The translations under genes and the position numbers were made by a program. DNA of 64,000 bases. Origin: Volutella citrinella. Its lineage: Eukaryota; Ascomycota; Sordariomycetes; Hypocreales; Nectriaceae. The stretch is from positions 3,286,001 to 3,350,000 of the forward strand of contig JAWZSP010000002.1 in NCBI GenBank assembly GCA_034401135.1, given 5' to 3'. Numbering within the stretch: position 1 is the first letter of the stretch; each line of letters opens with the position of its first letter. Shown piece by piece: positions 22,491 through 34,602 of the stretch. The notes under the pieces are model-generated. The model worked only from the letters and a program-made list of their open reading frames with translations. It did no database searches and was not told the origin of the DNA.

Positions 22491-23117
22491 TGCATCGTTT
22501 TGGCGAAGTTGGCGTTGAAGGATTCCGGGAGTTTGGTGTGCAAGGAATGGGGTAATTGCATCTTCTTTCAGGGACTTTCAAGGACTTTTCATGTCATGCC
22601 TGGGTCTTATGCTTTACAAACTCAGTTACAGTCGCTACCTAGTCGAAATCCATACCCAGTTCTATAAATCCACACTTCCGTCTCCGTTTTCATTGTGCAC
22701 ATGCCCATCTGTAAGGTCTAGCGCTACTGGGGTGTCTTATCCCGACGGCCACTAATTAATACGGCACGGGTCTAGGTGACACAGCCCGTCGTCCGTTGCG
22801 GTTGGCTTTGGGTTGGAGGCTAAGACCGCCCGGCAACTTAAACTGAACAAGGAAATTCGAGAGCAACACCGGCATTTGGGGCGTCTGTCCAGTGGCGCGG
22901 CGCGGCGGGAATACTTCGTCATCTCGGAGAGGTGGGGAGCCGACCACAATGATTCCCCCTCATACCCCGCCTTTTTGACGTAGAGGTTCCGGACGGATCT
23001 CGATATCGGCACCAAGCTCCCCCTCTGTACAAACATTATCCGTCCGGCATTGGTTTTCTTCTTCTTCAACTCACAACCTTGAAGATCGATCCGTCCATCC
23101 TCACCAACACCACCATC
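22491..23117. other. Intergenic region upstream of formylglutathione hydrolase
   Basis: About 630 bases holding the 3' UTR of the GRF-like gene and the promoter of the next plus-strand gene. The final ~80 bases before the ATG are C/T- and A/C-rich as in fungal leaders. Nothing else is seen. Confidence 0.45.
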
Positions 23118-24098
23118 ATGTCCGTCTTCACCACCAACGCCACCATCAACGCCGCTGGCGGCCGCTTCCTCAAGCTCGTCCACCAGTCGGCCACCACCGG
23201 CACGCCCATGGACCTCAACATCTTCATCCCCCCCGGAGCCTCGGCCTCCAAGCCCGCGCCCGTGCTCATCTACCTCTCCGGCCTCACCTGCACACCCAAC
23301 AATGTCACCGAGAAGGGATTCCTGCACGCCCACGCCGCCCGCCTGGGCCTCGCCCTGCTCTACCCGGACACATCCCCGCGCGGCACCGACCTGCCCGGCG
23401 AGCACGACTCGTGGGACTTTGGCAGCGCCGCCAGCTTCTACATCGACGCCAAGAAGGACCCCTACGCCGCGAACTACAAGATGGAGACGTACCTGACCAA
23501 GGAGCTGCCGGGGCTCGTCTTTGGCCAGTTCAAGGAGCTTGATGGCTCCCGCGTCGCAATCTCTGGCCACTCCATGGGCGGCCACGGCGCCCTGACGCTG
23601 TTCCTCAAGAACCCCGGCGCCTACAAGAGCGTCAGCGCCTTCGCCCCCATCTCCAACCCTACCCAGTGCCCCTGGGGCGAGAAGGCCTTTTCCGGATACC
23701 TGGGCGAGGACCGCGACGAGTGGAAGAAGCACGATGCCACCGAGCTCATCAAGAGCTGGAAGGGCCCCCTGAACGCCCTCATTGACGTGGTGAGTTGACC
23801 CCGGGCAAGCGTGCTCGTGCGCTAGGTCGCTAATGACGCTGTAGGGAACCGGTGACAACTTCTACAAGGCCGGCCAGCTGCTCCCCGAGAACCTCGAGAA
23901 GGCCGCCAAGGAGGCCGGCGTGGACGGCGTCAAGGTCCGATACCAGGATGTCAGTCCCCCTACATACACTGTCCCTCGCTGCTTGATGCAACAACTGCTT
24001 ACCCGTGATTCCAGGGCTACGACCACTCCTACTTCTTCATCTCGACCTTTGGTGAAGATCACGTCAACCACGCCGCAAAGGCTCTTGGCCTCCTGTAA
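23118..24098 (+). CDS. S-formylglutathione hydrolase (esterase D)
   Basis: Three exons (23118-23789, 23845-23949, 24015-24098), all phase 0, give 286 residues, the family's normal length. It shows the esterase D alpha/beta-hydrolase fold: an L-S-G-L-T-C oxyanion-hole region, the nucleophile elbow G-H-S-M-G-G-H with Ser at 152, the Asp in G-T-G-D-N-F at about 228, and the catalytic His in G-Y-D-H-S-Y-F-F at 263. The enzyme hydrolyses S-formylglutathione to glutathione and formate, the second step of glutathione-dependent formaldehyde detoxification in the cytosol. The chosen ATG is the first in the frame after an A/C-rich leader. It lies tail-to-tail with AFI1. Confidence 0.95.
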
Positions 24099-24596
24099 AT
24101 TCCACCATGTCCCGCCAGTAACGGTGCGTAATCACTGATGTCAAGATGCGGCGTCAAGAAGTAATGAACGGTCAAAATCGCTGTCCGAGGATGCATGTAC
24201 TGCTGCAGGCCGGGGGCGGCACCGCCAGACTGAGCGCCCCAAAATCTGATAGAGCCGCGATATAGGCTCAAGCCTCAGTGCTGACGATACACTCCTCCGT
24301 AGCTCTGAGAACGCATAAAAAAGGAAGGAGAAGAAGAACGAAATAGAGACCTTGGAACAACCGGGCTTTCTTTCTCAAGTTAAATGGTCTCTTCATCACA
24401 CGTGCCCTAAGTACCTTGCTAATTTATTATCCCTACTTCTCATCTCCTCTTTACCCAATATGCAAACGCCGCACACATGGTCCTTGGTCCCCTCAACAAA
24501 CAATGGCCATGCTGAACTGAAGCTGAGGGAGTGTTGTAAAATAAAAAAGATGCTGCCTCCTCCATGCGATTAATTACTCCAGATCTAGGTTCATAT
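24099..24596. other. Convergent 3' intergenic region
   Basis: About 500 bases between the ends of the hydrolase and the AFI1 gene. The part near 24400-24570 is AT-rich, as expected for 3' UTRs. No gene is supported. Confidence 0.45.
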
Positions 24597-27232
24597 CTAG
24601 CTGATTCGTCGATCCAAATCAAGCGCCGGGCCTTCTTTGTCTAGTTTCGCTCGCATTTCTACTTCCGTCTCGCGCCGGATTCGAATATATGCCAGTTTTT
24701 CGAACCGACTCAGATTCTTCCACCAATGCTGACCCGCTTCGTGTTCGCCGATACGCTCAATCAGTTCCGAGGTTCGGACCCGGACTTCACGGTCTTTGTG
24801 AAACAGGCCAAGCGCTATGTAAAATAGTCCCGCGTGAGACTCGGGTGCAACGCTCAATAACAGAGAAATTTCGTCGTAAGTGTGGATGTGCTTCGCAAAT
24901 GTCAGGTATAGATCTCGGCTCTGCGCTGGTGACAAGCGTTGGATGCGCAGCCGATCATGCATATGAGCCAGATCCAGACCCTTGAGCGGTCGGACAGTGT
25001 AGACCTGAGCCAGGTCCTGTTACAGTTAGCAAACGCCCCGGTTGTTTCACCGAGAGGGAAAAGGAGGTCGTACCTGAATAAAGCTGTAGTAGCTCCGGGT
25101 GTTGCGCCAGCCTTCGATCCTCGTAACATTTCCAGCAAGCTCCCTGTGCTTTGCCGCGTCGTCCGGCCAGACATATCCATGTCCTGCCGCTCCGGGGGGC
25201 ATCATGCCTTGATCATCTCCGCCAATGTGCAGAGCACTGGCACCATACACACTCTCTTCAAAGTGGGCAGCAACACGGGTAAACTTCTGGACCCAGTCGC
25301 GCCACTTGGCTCGAATCACTCGCTCACCGTGTCGAGCTGCAATACTCCGTAGCACATCGGCCACGAAGACGTTGTCCCCAGTCAAGTCCTGAGTGGTATT
25401 GACAGTTCCACTAGCCACGGTCGCCAACGAAGCATTTTGCTGTTGGAAATACACCAACCCCTCTGTCGGGGCGGCAGGTTCGATCTTGTTGCTAATCTTC
25501 AATCGGCCGCTGGGAAGATCACACAAAATATCCCACCACTCCGGGTGGTGCTCAAACGTTGGATTGGTAACCCCGGCGATGAACCCCGGCACGTTTAGTA
25601 GATCGTCGATTTTAGTTAGGTCGGTGTACGGGAAGGCGTGTCTGGTAAAGCCGCGCAGGATGCCTCCTGAAGCCAGAGCACATGCAGCGAGAACTGCTTC
25701 TGCCACCTCGCCCGAGGGCATATTGTATCCCAAGAAAATGATTCTTTTCTGTGTCAAGAGGGCGTTGACAAGCACAATGATAGGGTGTGTATTGACGCCA
25801 TTCGTTGTGAGGTGTGGGTGCAGAGCAAACGGTTGGGGTGCCTTGGCGTGCGTGTCGGAGAAGTTTTGGATGAGTTTGATGAGAGAAAAGTCACCGACCG
25901 TCTCCGGCATGACGGCTACGGGAACCTTGATTGGAATGGGAATGTCCTTGTATATGACCTTGCTCTCAAACTCGTGCGTGTCGCGAGGAACCGAATAATT
26001 TGACTGGCCGCCACCCTCGACGTGGGCCTTTGTGCCTGCTCGAGAGATGCTGGTGGGCTTTTGGGGGCTGCGTGTTGCATCCAGCGTTGGGTCGCTCGCT
26101 TCTTCCTTCTGGTCTTCGGCCAGCCGCAGCTGGATCATTTGCTCAAACTTTTCCACAAAGAGATCCTTGTTGTCGCTTGCCTGTAGGAGATGCCTCTCGA
26201 GGAGGCTGAGCTTTGGCATCAGCGAGAGGTCCATGGCGTTTACAGCGTCGTAGAGCATGGCCAGCGTTTCCGGAACAGGGGCTTTGAAATATTCCTCCAG
26301 AGCGAGCAGCAGCAAGGGCTGTGAGAGAAGCGGTTAGTCAGTAGGTCGGCGAATGGATATGACAAGGGCCTACATGCCTTGTAAATATGCAGGAAGGGAT
26401 GCCGCGTGCAGATGGCCATGGCTTTGACAATAGCTCCACGCTTGACTGTTTTGTCATGCTTTGTGTTCACCAAGTTGAGCACATATATCAGAGGCGGGCC
26501 TTCGCCGCCCTCGGGCTCGCTGTCAGTAGATTCGTCGTCATCTTCAAGGTCGTCATCAAGCAGATCATCCTCCTCCTCTTCCCCGTCGTCTTCGATCAAT
26601 CCGGCGGCGATATCGCGCCTACGCTTTCGGCGCCTCCTGCGCTCCTCCTTTGCCTGTTGCTCCTCATCCTCTTCCTCCTGGCTAGTGTCCTTGTGTAGGA
26701 AGAAGATGGTCCAATCCTGGTTTCGAGCATGCGCTTGGTCAGGCAACATCAGCTCAGCAAGCATATTCTCGTCCCCGGTTATGGCGACAGGATATTGGTG
26801 TTCCATGACCGGACCCCGGTCGATATCGAACGAGGCGACCAAGATGTATTCGACATGGTTCTCAGTGGAGGACCGCGGGTATTGAGAGCGAACCTTCCTG
26901 CGAGTCCGGCCTGGAGGCGGCGCATTGCGTGGCGCGTACAGAGAGGAGTGCGGTGAGGATAAACCAGTCGACGGCGTCTTGGACTTGGAATCTGGCTCTG
27001 AAACGTGGTCCGCCTCCAGCCCTAGGGCAAGGGGCGACCTCGAGTTGGCCGGCGAGGCCTGTGACATTTGCGACGGCGGGCGGGAATTGCCAGAGGCGAC
27101 AGATGCTCGGCGATTCGGGGGCGACCCATTGATATAGGCGCCGTTGGCGACGGCGGCGGCGGCGGTGGTGTTGTTGTTATTGTTGCTAGTGGTGCGTCCC
27201 ATGTACGGAAGCGTCGACTGGAACGAAGCCAT
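24597..27232 (-). CDS. Arf3-interacting protein AFI1-like (DENN/Afi1 docking plus polarity-axis domain)
   Basis: Three exons (27232-26378, 26318-25074, 25016-24597) give 839 residues. After a low-complexity start (poly-Asn, then Ser/Pro-rich, residues 1-120) comes the Afi1 docking region: [16 protein letters not shown] and D-W-T-I-F-F-L-H, then a long acidic/basic insert and P-L-I-Y-V-L-N-L. The C-terminal half has the stabilization-of-polarity-axis (DENN-like) signature: [19 protein letters not shown] and [15 protein letters not shown]. In yeast AFI1 anchors Arf3 at the plasma membrane and supports polarised growth. The first intron has a GC donor (AAG/GCATGT), the only join that keeps P-F-L-H-I-Y-K/P-L-L-L-L-A-L in frame. 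The ATG at 27232 is the first true ATG. Confidence 0.9.
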
Positions 27233-28469
27233 GGCCGAAGCCAAACCACCCGACTGGGGGTGGGACAGCTATTGAGAAAGGTCGATGGAGTATTTCCCCC
27301 CACGCACACGTTCTGCAGCTTGCGCACGCTCCAATACACGGACTCTGGAGCTCCGTGATGTCGGGCTCAAGGCGTATTCGCGTGATGGGTCGCTGGGGTT
27401 GATCCCAAGGGGGGGACCAGGTATCCAGTTCGAGTGGCGCGCAATGGACGGACGTCGGTTGATGGGATTCGCTGGTTTAGTGACGCAACTGTAGCCGAGA
27501 CATGATCCGCAGCAGCAAGCGCAGAGCCCTACCGGAGAGCAATTGGACCAGGTGCGGGCGAGGAACCGGCAGGTGATGTGCTCGATTCTATTTCGTGCCC
27601 AGGGCGGTGATGGGATGGATGAATGGGCGGTGGTGAGTGGTGCTCCATGTGCGTTAGCCGCCTAGTCTCTCCACCACTGGGCTGGAGCCCCTCCCTGACC
27701 TCCCACCACCTCTGCATTGGTCCCTCCTTCCTCCCTGTCACTGGGCCCCTTATACGCTTGGGGTAGGCACGATAGGGAAGTGGCTGCTACAAGTTAGCCC
27801 CTGAGGGGCCAATAAGTGGCCAGCGCTCATGAAACCCCTACCTGCGATGCTACAAGCGCAGGGTGCAGTCTCTCCACGCGGCATCCGGAAATTCGGAAGC
27901 ACCAGAAGAAGTGGTCGTCAAATTATCAATTAATTGCGACTACTATGTACATAAGTAGTAGTCGTCGTGTCCATTTGCCATGCCTGTCGCACCCAAAACC
28001 CCCAGGGTTGGTGGCATGGCCTTTAGTGGTCTCGTGGCCCTAGCGCCCATGCGAGCTCTACACTCAAGCCCCGGGTTCTTGCTCTTGGCTTCGGCTTGCC
28101 CCGCACTCCTGTGGCTAGGGTGTGGCTGGGCATGATGCCATCCCCCCAGCTACCAAATAGACTGTTTACTTCCCTTTTGGCTCTGGGTGTCCGACCGCCG
28201 ACCAGGTTTATCGTGACGAGAAAGAAGTGACATCTGCATCGTCTATTGCGCTGACAAGCTACCCTCGTATCGGACAACTCGTGCACACATACATCTCCTC
28301 TCGGGCAGAGCAGGCAGTTTTGCTTCTTCTCTGCGTCACACGGCAGTGTTTATTGTTTTCTTCTCTGTTGATCAGTCACGGACCCACGTAAATGACGATG
28401 GTACACTCTCACAGACCTCCAAATCCCAGCAAGCGTATGCAATCCTACTAACGCCGTCGTTTCCAGTCT
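27233..28469. promoter_or_regulatory. Divergent upstream region of AFI1 and the myosin light chain
   Basis: About 1.2 kb between head-to-head genes. Just before the light-chain ATG a leader intron is likely: donor gtaaat at 28388, branch ctaac, acceptor ttccag ending at 28466, 79 nt. The AFI1 side has a run of alternating purine blocks. No ORF of note. Confidence 0.5.
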
Positions 28470-29364
28470 ATGCCAACAGCCTACAAGCCATCGCCTCTGG
28501 GCTACGGCTCTTCTCCTCCAACCCGCAGCTCCCCCTTCCGACGACCCGAATCACCTGCCTCACCGTCGCCCCTTCGACACACAACGCCCACCGGTTCACC
28601 TACCAAGGCCGGGCCGTTCAACAGCAGCACTTCCAGGTTTGCCCGACCAACAACTCCCACAAGCTCACAGCCTAGCTGGACGCCAAGGGCCAAAACATCA
28701 ACCGAAGACATGGCCTCCCCGCCAAAGATGTCACCAGCTCCTCGAACACCAGTATCAAAAACATTAGGGGACGGAAACGCCCTGTCTCAACTGCAACCTG
28801 CCCAGGTGCGGACGTTGAGGGATGGGTTTCAAATACTCGACCGTGACTGTGACGGGGTGGTCAACCGAGAGGATGTAGCAGAAATGCTGGGCCAACTAGG
28901 TATGCCATTGTTCAATTACTGGAGAGATTCGCACTAACGAATTGATCACCTCAGGCCTCCCATCTGGTCCCTCCGAAGTGTCCAAGTTCTTCCCCCCCTC
29001 AGCTCCTCAAACAATCGCGCTGGCAGCATTTCTCAATTCCCTCGCCGAGGCTCTCTCGGCCCTCTCATCCAGCACAGAGCTGCTGTCCGCGTTTTCGGCC
29101 TTCGACGATGACGACAGTGGCCAGGTCGATTTGGTCGAACTGCGACGTGCGCTTCTGGATACGGCGCCTGAGCCGGGCGAGAGAGCACTCACAGCGGCCG
29201 AGGTAGACAAAGTCATGAGCGGGTTTACCGGACGGCGGGCATTCAATCGAAACATGAACGCCCACCTCGGTGCCAAGCGCGGCGAAGTCTTCAAGTATCA
29301 AGAATTTGTCAACTCCATCATGGGATCCAATGGCGGCGGAGACGGTCAATCCAATGATAACTGA
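28470..29364 (+). CDS. Myosin II regulatory light chain (EF-hand)
   Basis: Two coding exons (28470-28899, 28955-29364) give 279 residues. The first ~105 residues are basic, Ser/Pro/Thr-rich and disordered, then two EF-hand pairs follow. The first loop is D-R-D-C-D-G-V-V-N-R-E-D and looks able to bind calcium. The second recognisable one is D-D-D-D-S-G-Q-V-D-L-V-E. The remaining helix-loop-helix units are degenerate, as in light chains. The layout matches fission yeast Rlc1 and other fungal regulatory light chains, which bind the neck of myosin II at the cytokinetic ring or septum. The N-terminal tail is longer than in yeasts. The start ATG follows directly after a leader-intron acceptor. A calmodulin-like protein is the main alternative. 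Confidence 0.85.
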
Positions 29365-32041
29365 AGAATTAATTGTTAAATGGAAACCTGGGTCGGCGTA
29401 TATGTTGTGGCTAGGGACTTTGTTTTTGGCTTTGGTAATTATGGTGTGGATGGGTCAGGGCATGTGTTAGTTCCGGGAATTATCAAGTGCGAGCAACGCA
29501 GGACAGATACGGTAGCTTGTAGAATTAGACATGTTGAATCACGCAGGGCAACAAGTCAGTTTGGTGAATTACGAGGAAACTGGCAGCCGACTCGCTGAGA
29601 GAGCTTAGCCAACTTGCGACGCCATTGCGCCAACGGTTTCTCATGAGATCATGAAAATTCCACAATAGTCCATCCGAAAGCCACTATTGTCAACCCTGGC
29701 CGCTACAGAACCTAATAAGATCTTACCAATATTTGAACTTGGCTACCTATGTTGGATAGCACTTTTTCGAAGGTCAAGGAGCTATGCTGATTGGGTCAGG
29801 CCATGCCAAAGCAGCTTGTTCTTTTGGTGGGAGACCTGGCTCGCATGGAAGAAAAGAAAAGTAAGGATACGGAAGGCAGGCATCGTCTCAATCCGTGACT
29901 AGGGCCTAACGCAGAGCGTGTTGATGTGTTGCATTCACATCAGCCACGTCAAAAAGCACGTAGCAATGAGAGGTGGTGCTCACCCGCCAGTGTTCGAGTC
30001 CAATACTACCAACGACAAATACTATAGTGCACACAACTCCTCAGCGTAGTAGCTAAGCTGTTCTGCTCGTAGTGTGCAGCATGGATCATTGAAGGTAGCG
30101 CTTCCGGTAAAGACGTCGGCTTCAGGCTCCAATCATTTTGACAGCAACTCGTCCCCTGTACTACGTTGCCCTGTAAGCTTAGGTTGAAAGTGACAGCAGC
30201 TGAGTGTGAGCTGGCCCGAGTTTTTCCAAGTTGAGAGAGGCTGGGGACGGGTGAGAGCCCGCCACTCAGCAATCACTAGGCAACGGCGCGGAGTAAGACT
30301 AGCATTGGTTGGAGGTGTCATGGCGCTTACAGGCCGTTGCTTGGCTCGCATCTGAGTGCCCAATGGGATTGCCTTCCAGGAAATTCTGGCTGCAGTCGAA
30401 GACAGGAGCAACAAAACAACAAATCGATCGTCCGCTTGACTTATCAACAGACAGCTCGCGGTGATGAGGCACGACTTGGAATAGCTGTATGGGAGGAATC
30501 TACGCACTAGGGCAGGCCAAAGTTGAACCAAGAATAGGTATCAATGCCCCCCAGACCTCTGGGTGACGTGCAGCCAAGCGATATACCCAGGCCTCTCAAG
30601 GTTCCGTTCGCGGTTGGCTGCGTCTGCCATTGCCCAGGGCCCACGCGGCGGCGGAATCGAGCCTGGGGCCTTGTCCTTGTTGCCTGTCAAGTTCCCCGCT
30701 CTCGAAGGACCACCCACAGTCGTCGCGATTCGTGACTGCCTCGGGATTGACAACAATCTAATGCATTATCACTGTGGATGACAGTGCCGAGACCGCTGAG
30801 AGGGCTGCGCTGATGCAAAAGTGGACACCCACTTTGGTGGCGGGCTGGCGGGCTGGTGGCGGGAGGTCGGGTAGTGCGGGGCCCCACTGAACCTTCTAGA
30901 ATCCCGTCCGCGTAGGTGCAACACCCCGATATTGCGGTGCACAGAGCCGGGTGCCAAATGCGAGTTATCGACGTGGTGGGTGCCAGTTGTTAGGGACAGG
31001 ACTCAGGGACTCAGGCAAGTCAGGGACCTAAGTTGCTGTCTACTAGTGCTCCCATGTCTCCGTAAGCTTCCCGAAAGCCCGCCCGGGCACTAAACTTAGC
31101 GGCTCCCAGGCACTACGACCAACTGTCAATTGCCCAGAAACTCGAGGTCGTGCGTCCCTGCGTTGTAGTAATTATGTCCATTGGCCTTCCGTTGCTGTCG
31201 CCTATAAGGAAGGTAGGCCGTGGATCGGCCTCCATGCTGCCAACCTCCCATCTCCCGCTGCGGTCAGTGGTGTTGCCTCCAACGCCGGCTGGCCAAACAA
31301 ACAGAAACAGGCGTCCGTTGCCTCACAGCCCGGCTGCGAGACGGTCTAGGACTGCTTCTTCCATAGGCTGCCAGTGTAAACAACGCACCCGCTTCCCCTG
31401 TTCCATTGGTTCTTGGACTTCCCCCGAGACCCTGCCTGCGCCTTGCTTGTTGGGCTCTGTAGTGGGGTGTGCATCACAGCCAGGTCTCCAGTACCTCTGC
31501 CCGCAGCAGTGGCGCTCGCTACAGCTTGTCACAGTGACCGCTGTCGGCAAGTCATGGCCCAAGATTCTTGACGCTGCCCCCCCCAGCAAGTCACAATTTC
31601 TTCACGCCTAGATCAGTCCAGCCCAGCCCTCTCTTGCTCTGACAGCCTGGAGGCCCTGGACAATGTGCCAATGTGCCAATTGTGCAGGCCCAGCTGATAA
31701 ATCGTCACCGTTTGGACGGGGTCGGTCATGATCACTCTCTCTCTCCACGTCCCCTATTTCTGACTTCCTCCCCTCCTACTAGCTGGACCTCTGGATCTAG
31801 ACATTTCCATCGCCAGACCCGAGCATCCCAGAGCCCTCCGCCCGCCCTATCTGCTGCAACGGCTAGTACTAACCTTTCCCTCGGTCGCGCGTCCACACAC
31901 ACCCCCCATGCCCGCCGGCAGTGGCCCCGATAAAAAAATTTGGAAAAAATAGGTCGCTATTTCCCTAACGCCCGTTTAGGGCACTGAGTCAAGTCAGTAT
32001 CCGGCATAACCTTGTTACGGGATTCTTCCTCCTCCGGCCAA
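29365..32041. other. Gene-free interval, 2.7 kb
   Basis: Only overlapping short frames without domains. A box-B-like string (gttcgagtcc) at 29992-30001 lacks any foldable tRNA around it. The last 400 bases are C/T-rich (cctctctctctccacg and similar) and form the promoter and leader of the DnaJ gene. An A-rich run (aaaaaaatttggaaaaaa) lies just upstream near 31933-31950. Confidence 0.4.
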
Positions 32042-34251
32042 ATGAAGTCCTTCTTTGGAAATAAGAAACCACCCTCCAAGAAGCCCGCCAACGACCGTCC
32101 CGACGACCGCGAACGCGAACGCACTCGAGACGACGTCGAGCAGCCGTACTCGGAGCCTTACTCGGACCCCTCGTCGCCCGCACGCTCCCCGACCAAGTCA
32201 TCGTCCTCCCGGTCGCCAAAGAAGCTATCCCGGCCTTCCTCCTACGTTGAGCCGTCGACGTCGTCGTCTTCCTCCAACAGACACTCGCGCTCTGCGTCGT
32301 CCCGCCTCTCGCGGCACCCCACGGACCCGGGCTATTCGGCATCATCGTCGTCTTCATCGAGACGGTCCAAGCGTGACACCCGTGACACCAGCATCCATCC
32401 CCTCAACCTCCCTCCCGAGGAGCGCGATCGGCTCGCTTCCAAGATGAGCACCCCCATGGATATCGACGGCGACCAGCCCACCGTCAACGGCAACGCCGGC
32501 CGCATGTCCACCCCGCCTCCCACAAACCCCTCAGCCCAGACCAACTTCTCTGTCCCAATCCCCAATGGCACCACCGGCGGCGATGCGCCTGCTCCCCCGC
32601 CGCACAAGTCTAACCCCTCCAGCCCAACCATCACTCCGGAGGAGGATGCCGAGGCTTACAAGGCTGCTGGCAACCGCTTCTTCAAGGACAAGAATTACGC
32701 AAAGGCCATCGAGCAGTACAGCAAAGGTATTCCGCGACGTCTTTGCGCCCCTTGGAAGCCTTGCTGACCATTACCCCTCCAGCCGTGGATCTATTCCCCA
32801 TGTCCCCAACATATCTAGGCAATCGCGCCGCTGCCTACATGTCCAATGGCCAATATGAGCTTGCTCTGGCCGATTGCACCCGTGCAGCCGACTTCGATCC
32901 GCAGAACTCAAAGATTCTGCTGCGGCTTGCCCGCATTTACACGGCCCTCGGTCGCCCTGAAGAGGCCATGATGATGTTCAGCCGCATTAACCCCCCTCCC
33001 TCCGCCAAGGACATGGCACAAGCCAAGGAGATGTTCAGCCACATTGAATCGGCCCATCAGACACTGGAGCGCGGATCGGCCATGTCCATGGTGCTCCATG
33101 CCCTCGACCAGGCTGAGCGCCTATTGGGGGCCGGTGTAAGCAAGCCCCGCAAGTGGCAGCTCATGCGCGGAGAGGCATACCTGAAGATGGGCCGCGAGAA
33201 CTCGCTAGGTGAGGCGCAGAACATCGCCATGAACTTGCTCCGTGGCAACAGCAACGACCCCGAGGCTCTTGTCCTCCGTGGTCGTGTTCTGTACTGCCAG
33301 GGCGAGAACGAGAAGGCCATTTCCAGCTTCCGCATGGCCCTGAGCTTCGACCCTGACTACCGGGACGCCGTGAAGTGGTTGCGAATCGTGCAGAGGCTTG
33401 ACCGTATGAAGGAGGAAGGCAACGCCGATTTCAAGGCCGGCCGCCTCCAGGAGGCCATCGTCAAGTACACCAACGCTCTGGAGATTGACCCCACCAACAA
33501 GTCCATGAACGCCAAGTTGCTACAGAACCGTGCCCAGTGTCAAATCAAGCTCAAGGCTTACGACGAGGCCATCGCCGACTGCGAGCGAGCCATCAGCCTG
33601 GACCCCGGATACCTAAAGGCCCGCAAGACCAAGGCCAACGCGACCGGTTTGGCAGGCCGGTGGGAGGAAGCTGTCAAGGAGTGGAAGTCGGTTCAGGAGC
33701 TGGATCCCGAGGACCGCACCATCATGAAGGAGATTCGCAAGGCCGAGCTGGAGGTGAAGAAGGCCCTGCGCAAGGACTATTACAAGATTATGGGTCTGGA
33801 GAAGTCGGCAACACCGGATGAGATCAAGCGAGCCTATCGCAAGAAGGCCGTTCAGCTGCACCCCGACAAGAATCCCAACGACCCTGAAGCCGAGGCCAAG
33901 TTCAAGGACATGCAGGAAGCGTACGAGACCTTGAGCGACCCTGAGTAAGTTGGACCCGTTCAGCCAACGTGATGAGACAGTACTGACAGCCCGGATAGGA
34001 AGAAAGCTCGCTACGACAATGGCGACGACCTCATCGACCCCAATGACATGTACGGCGGAGGCGGTATGGGGGGGGGAATGGGGGGCATCGACCCCGAGAT
34101 CCTCTTCAGCATGATGGGCGGCCAGGGCAACTTTGGGGGCGGGGGGTTCCGTTCGGCTGGGGGCTTCCCTGGTGGAGGCGCACAGTTTAACTTTGGCGGT
34201 GATGGGAGACAGCGTGGCGGATTCCCGCCCGGCGGCTTCAATTTCTCCTGA
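32042..34251 (+). CDS. TPR-DnaJ co-chaperone (DNAJC7/TPR2-like)
   Basis: Three exons (32042-32726, 32783-33944, 33999-34251) give 699 residues up to the TGA. Residues 1-195 are low-complexity, Ser/Pro/Arg-rich. TPR repeats run from ~200 to ~540 (E-A-Y-K-A-A-G-N...; [19 protein letters not shown]). The J domain spans about 559-625 with H-P-D at 588-590 between K-R-A-Y-R-K-K-A and K-N-P-N-D-P. A Gly/Phe-rich tail with N-F-S ends the frame. DNAJC7-type proteins hold clients between Hsp70 and Hsp90: the TPRs bind EEVD tails and the J domain stimulates Hsp70 ATPase. The long N-terminal tail is unlike animal DNAJC7. An open in-frame extension follows the stop (see findings). Confidence 0.92.
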
Positions 34252-34602
34252 CCAGCCGACGGAGAAGAGACGGCGTCGTCGACAATGGGCGAAGAGGACA
34301 GTGAAGAGGGAGAAGATGACGAAGACGACGAAGACGAACATGGGTATCCCGCCGCCAGTAAGGATGGCGGCGCATGGGCGGCTCCGGGCGTCAAGGGTGG
34401 GCTGCGCGGCCAGTTTGAGGCGCGCCAAGAGGCCCGCAATCATCTCGTGGCTACGGTTCGACAGTACGGCGTGGTCTTGGTGGCTGCTCTGGTGCTGCTG
34501 CCGGCGCAACTGGTGCTCTTGGTCCTGGTAGGGATCGCCATTGTATACATATGCATGAGGCACTCGTGGCCTCGCAGCGGGACGAAGACGCCGACAGGAT
34601 AG
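34252..34602 (+). other. In-frame open extension after the DnaJ stop (acidic stretch plus membrane helix)
   Basis: The 116 sense codons directly after the TGA are in the same frame as the DnaJ gene and end at TAG. Translated, they give a short linker, an internal Met (34285), an E/D-rich run, a Gly/Ala linker, and a strongly hydrophobic segment of roughly 25 residues (V-V-L-V-A-A-L-V-L-L-P-A-Q-L-V-L-L-V-L) followed by a basic tail. Such composition looks coded rather than random. Options are stop-codon readthrough, an independent 105-residue tail-anchored protein starting at 34285, or a chance frame in GC-rich 3' UTR. No signal decides between them. Confidence 0.4.

Noticed and set aside
23079..23117. 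N-terminal extension of formylglutathione hydrolase from a TTG
   Set aside because: Nuclear fungal genes start at ATG; the ATG at 23118 gives the normal N-terminus.
28435..28466. 32-nt gtatgc...ttccag intron before the light-chain ATG
   Set aside because: Too short for a fungal spliceosomal intron; the gtaaat donor at 28388 gives a normal 79-nt leader intron.
29992..30001. Box-B-like gttcgagtcc
   Set aside because: No pairing T stem, no acceptor stem and no proper A box nearby.
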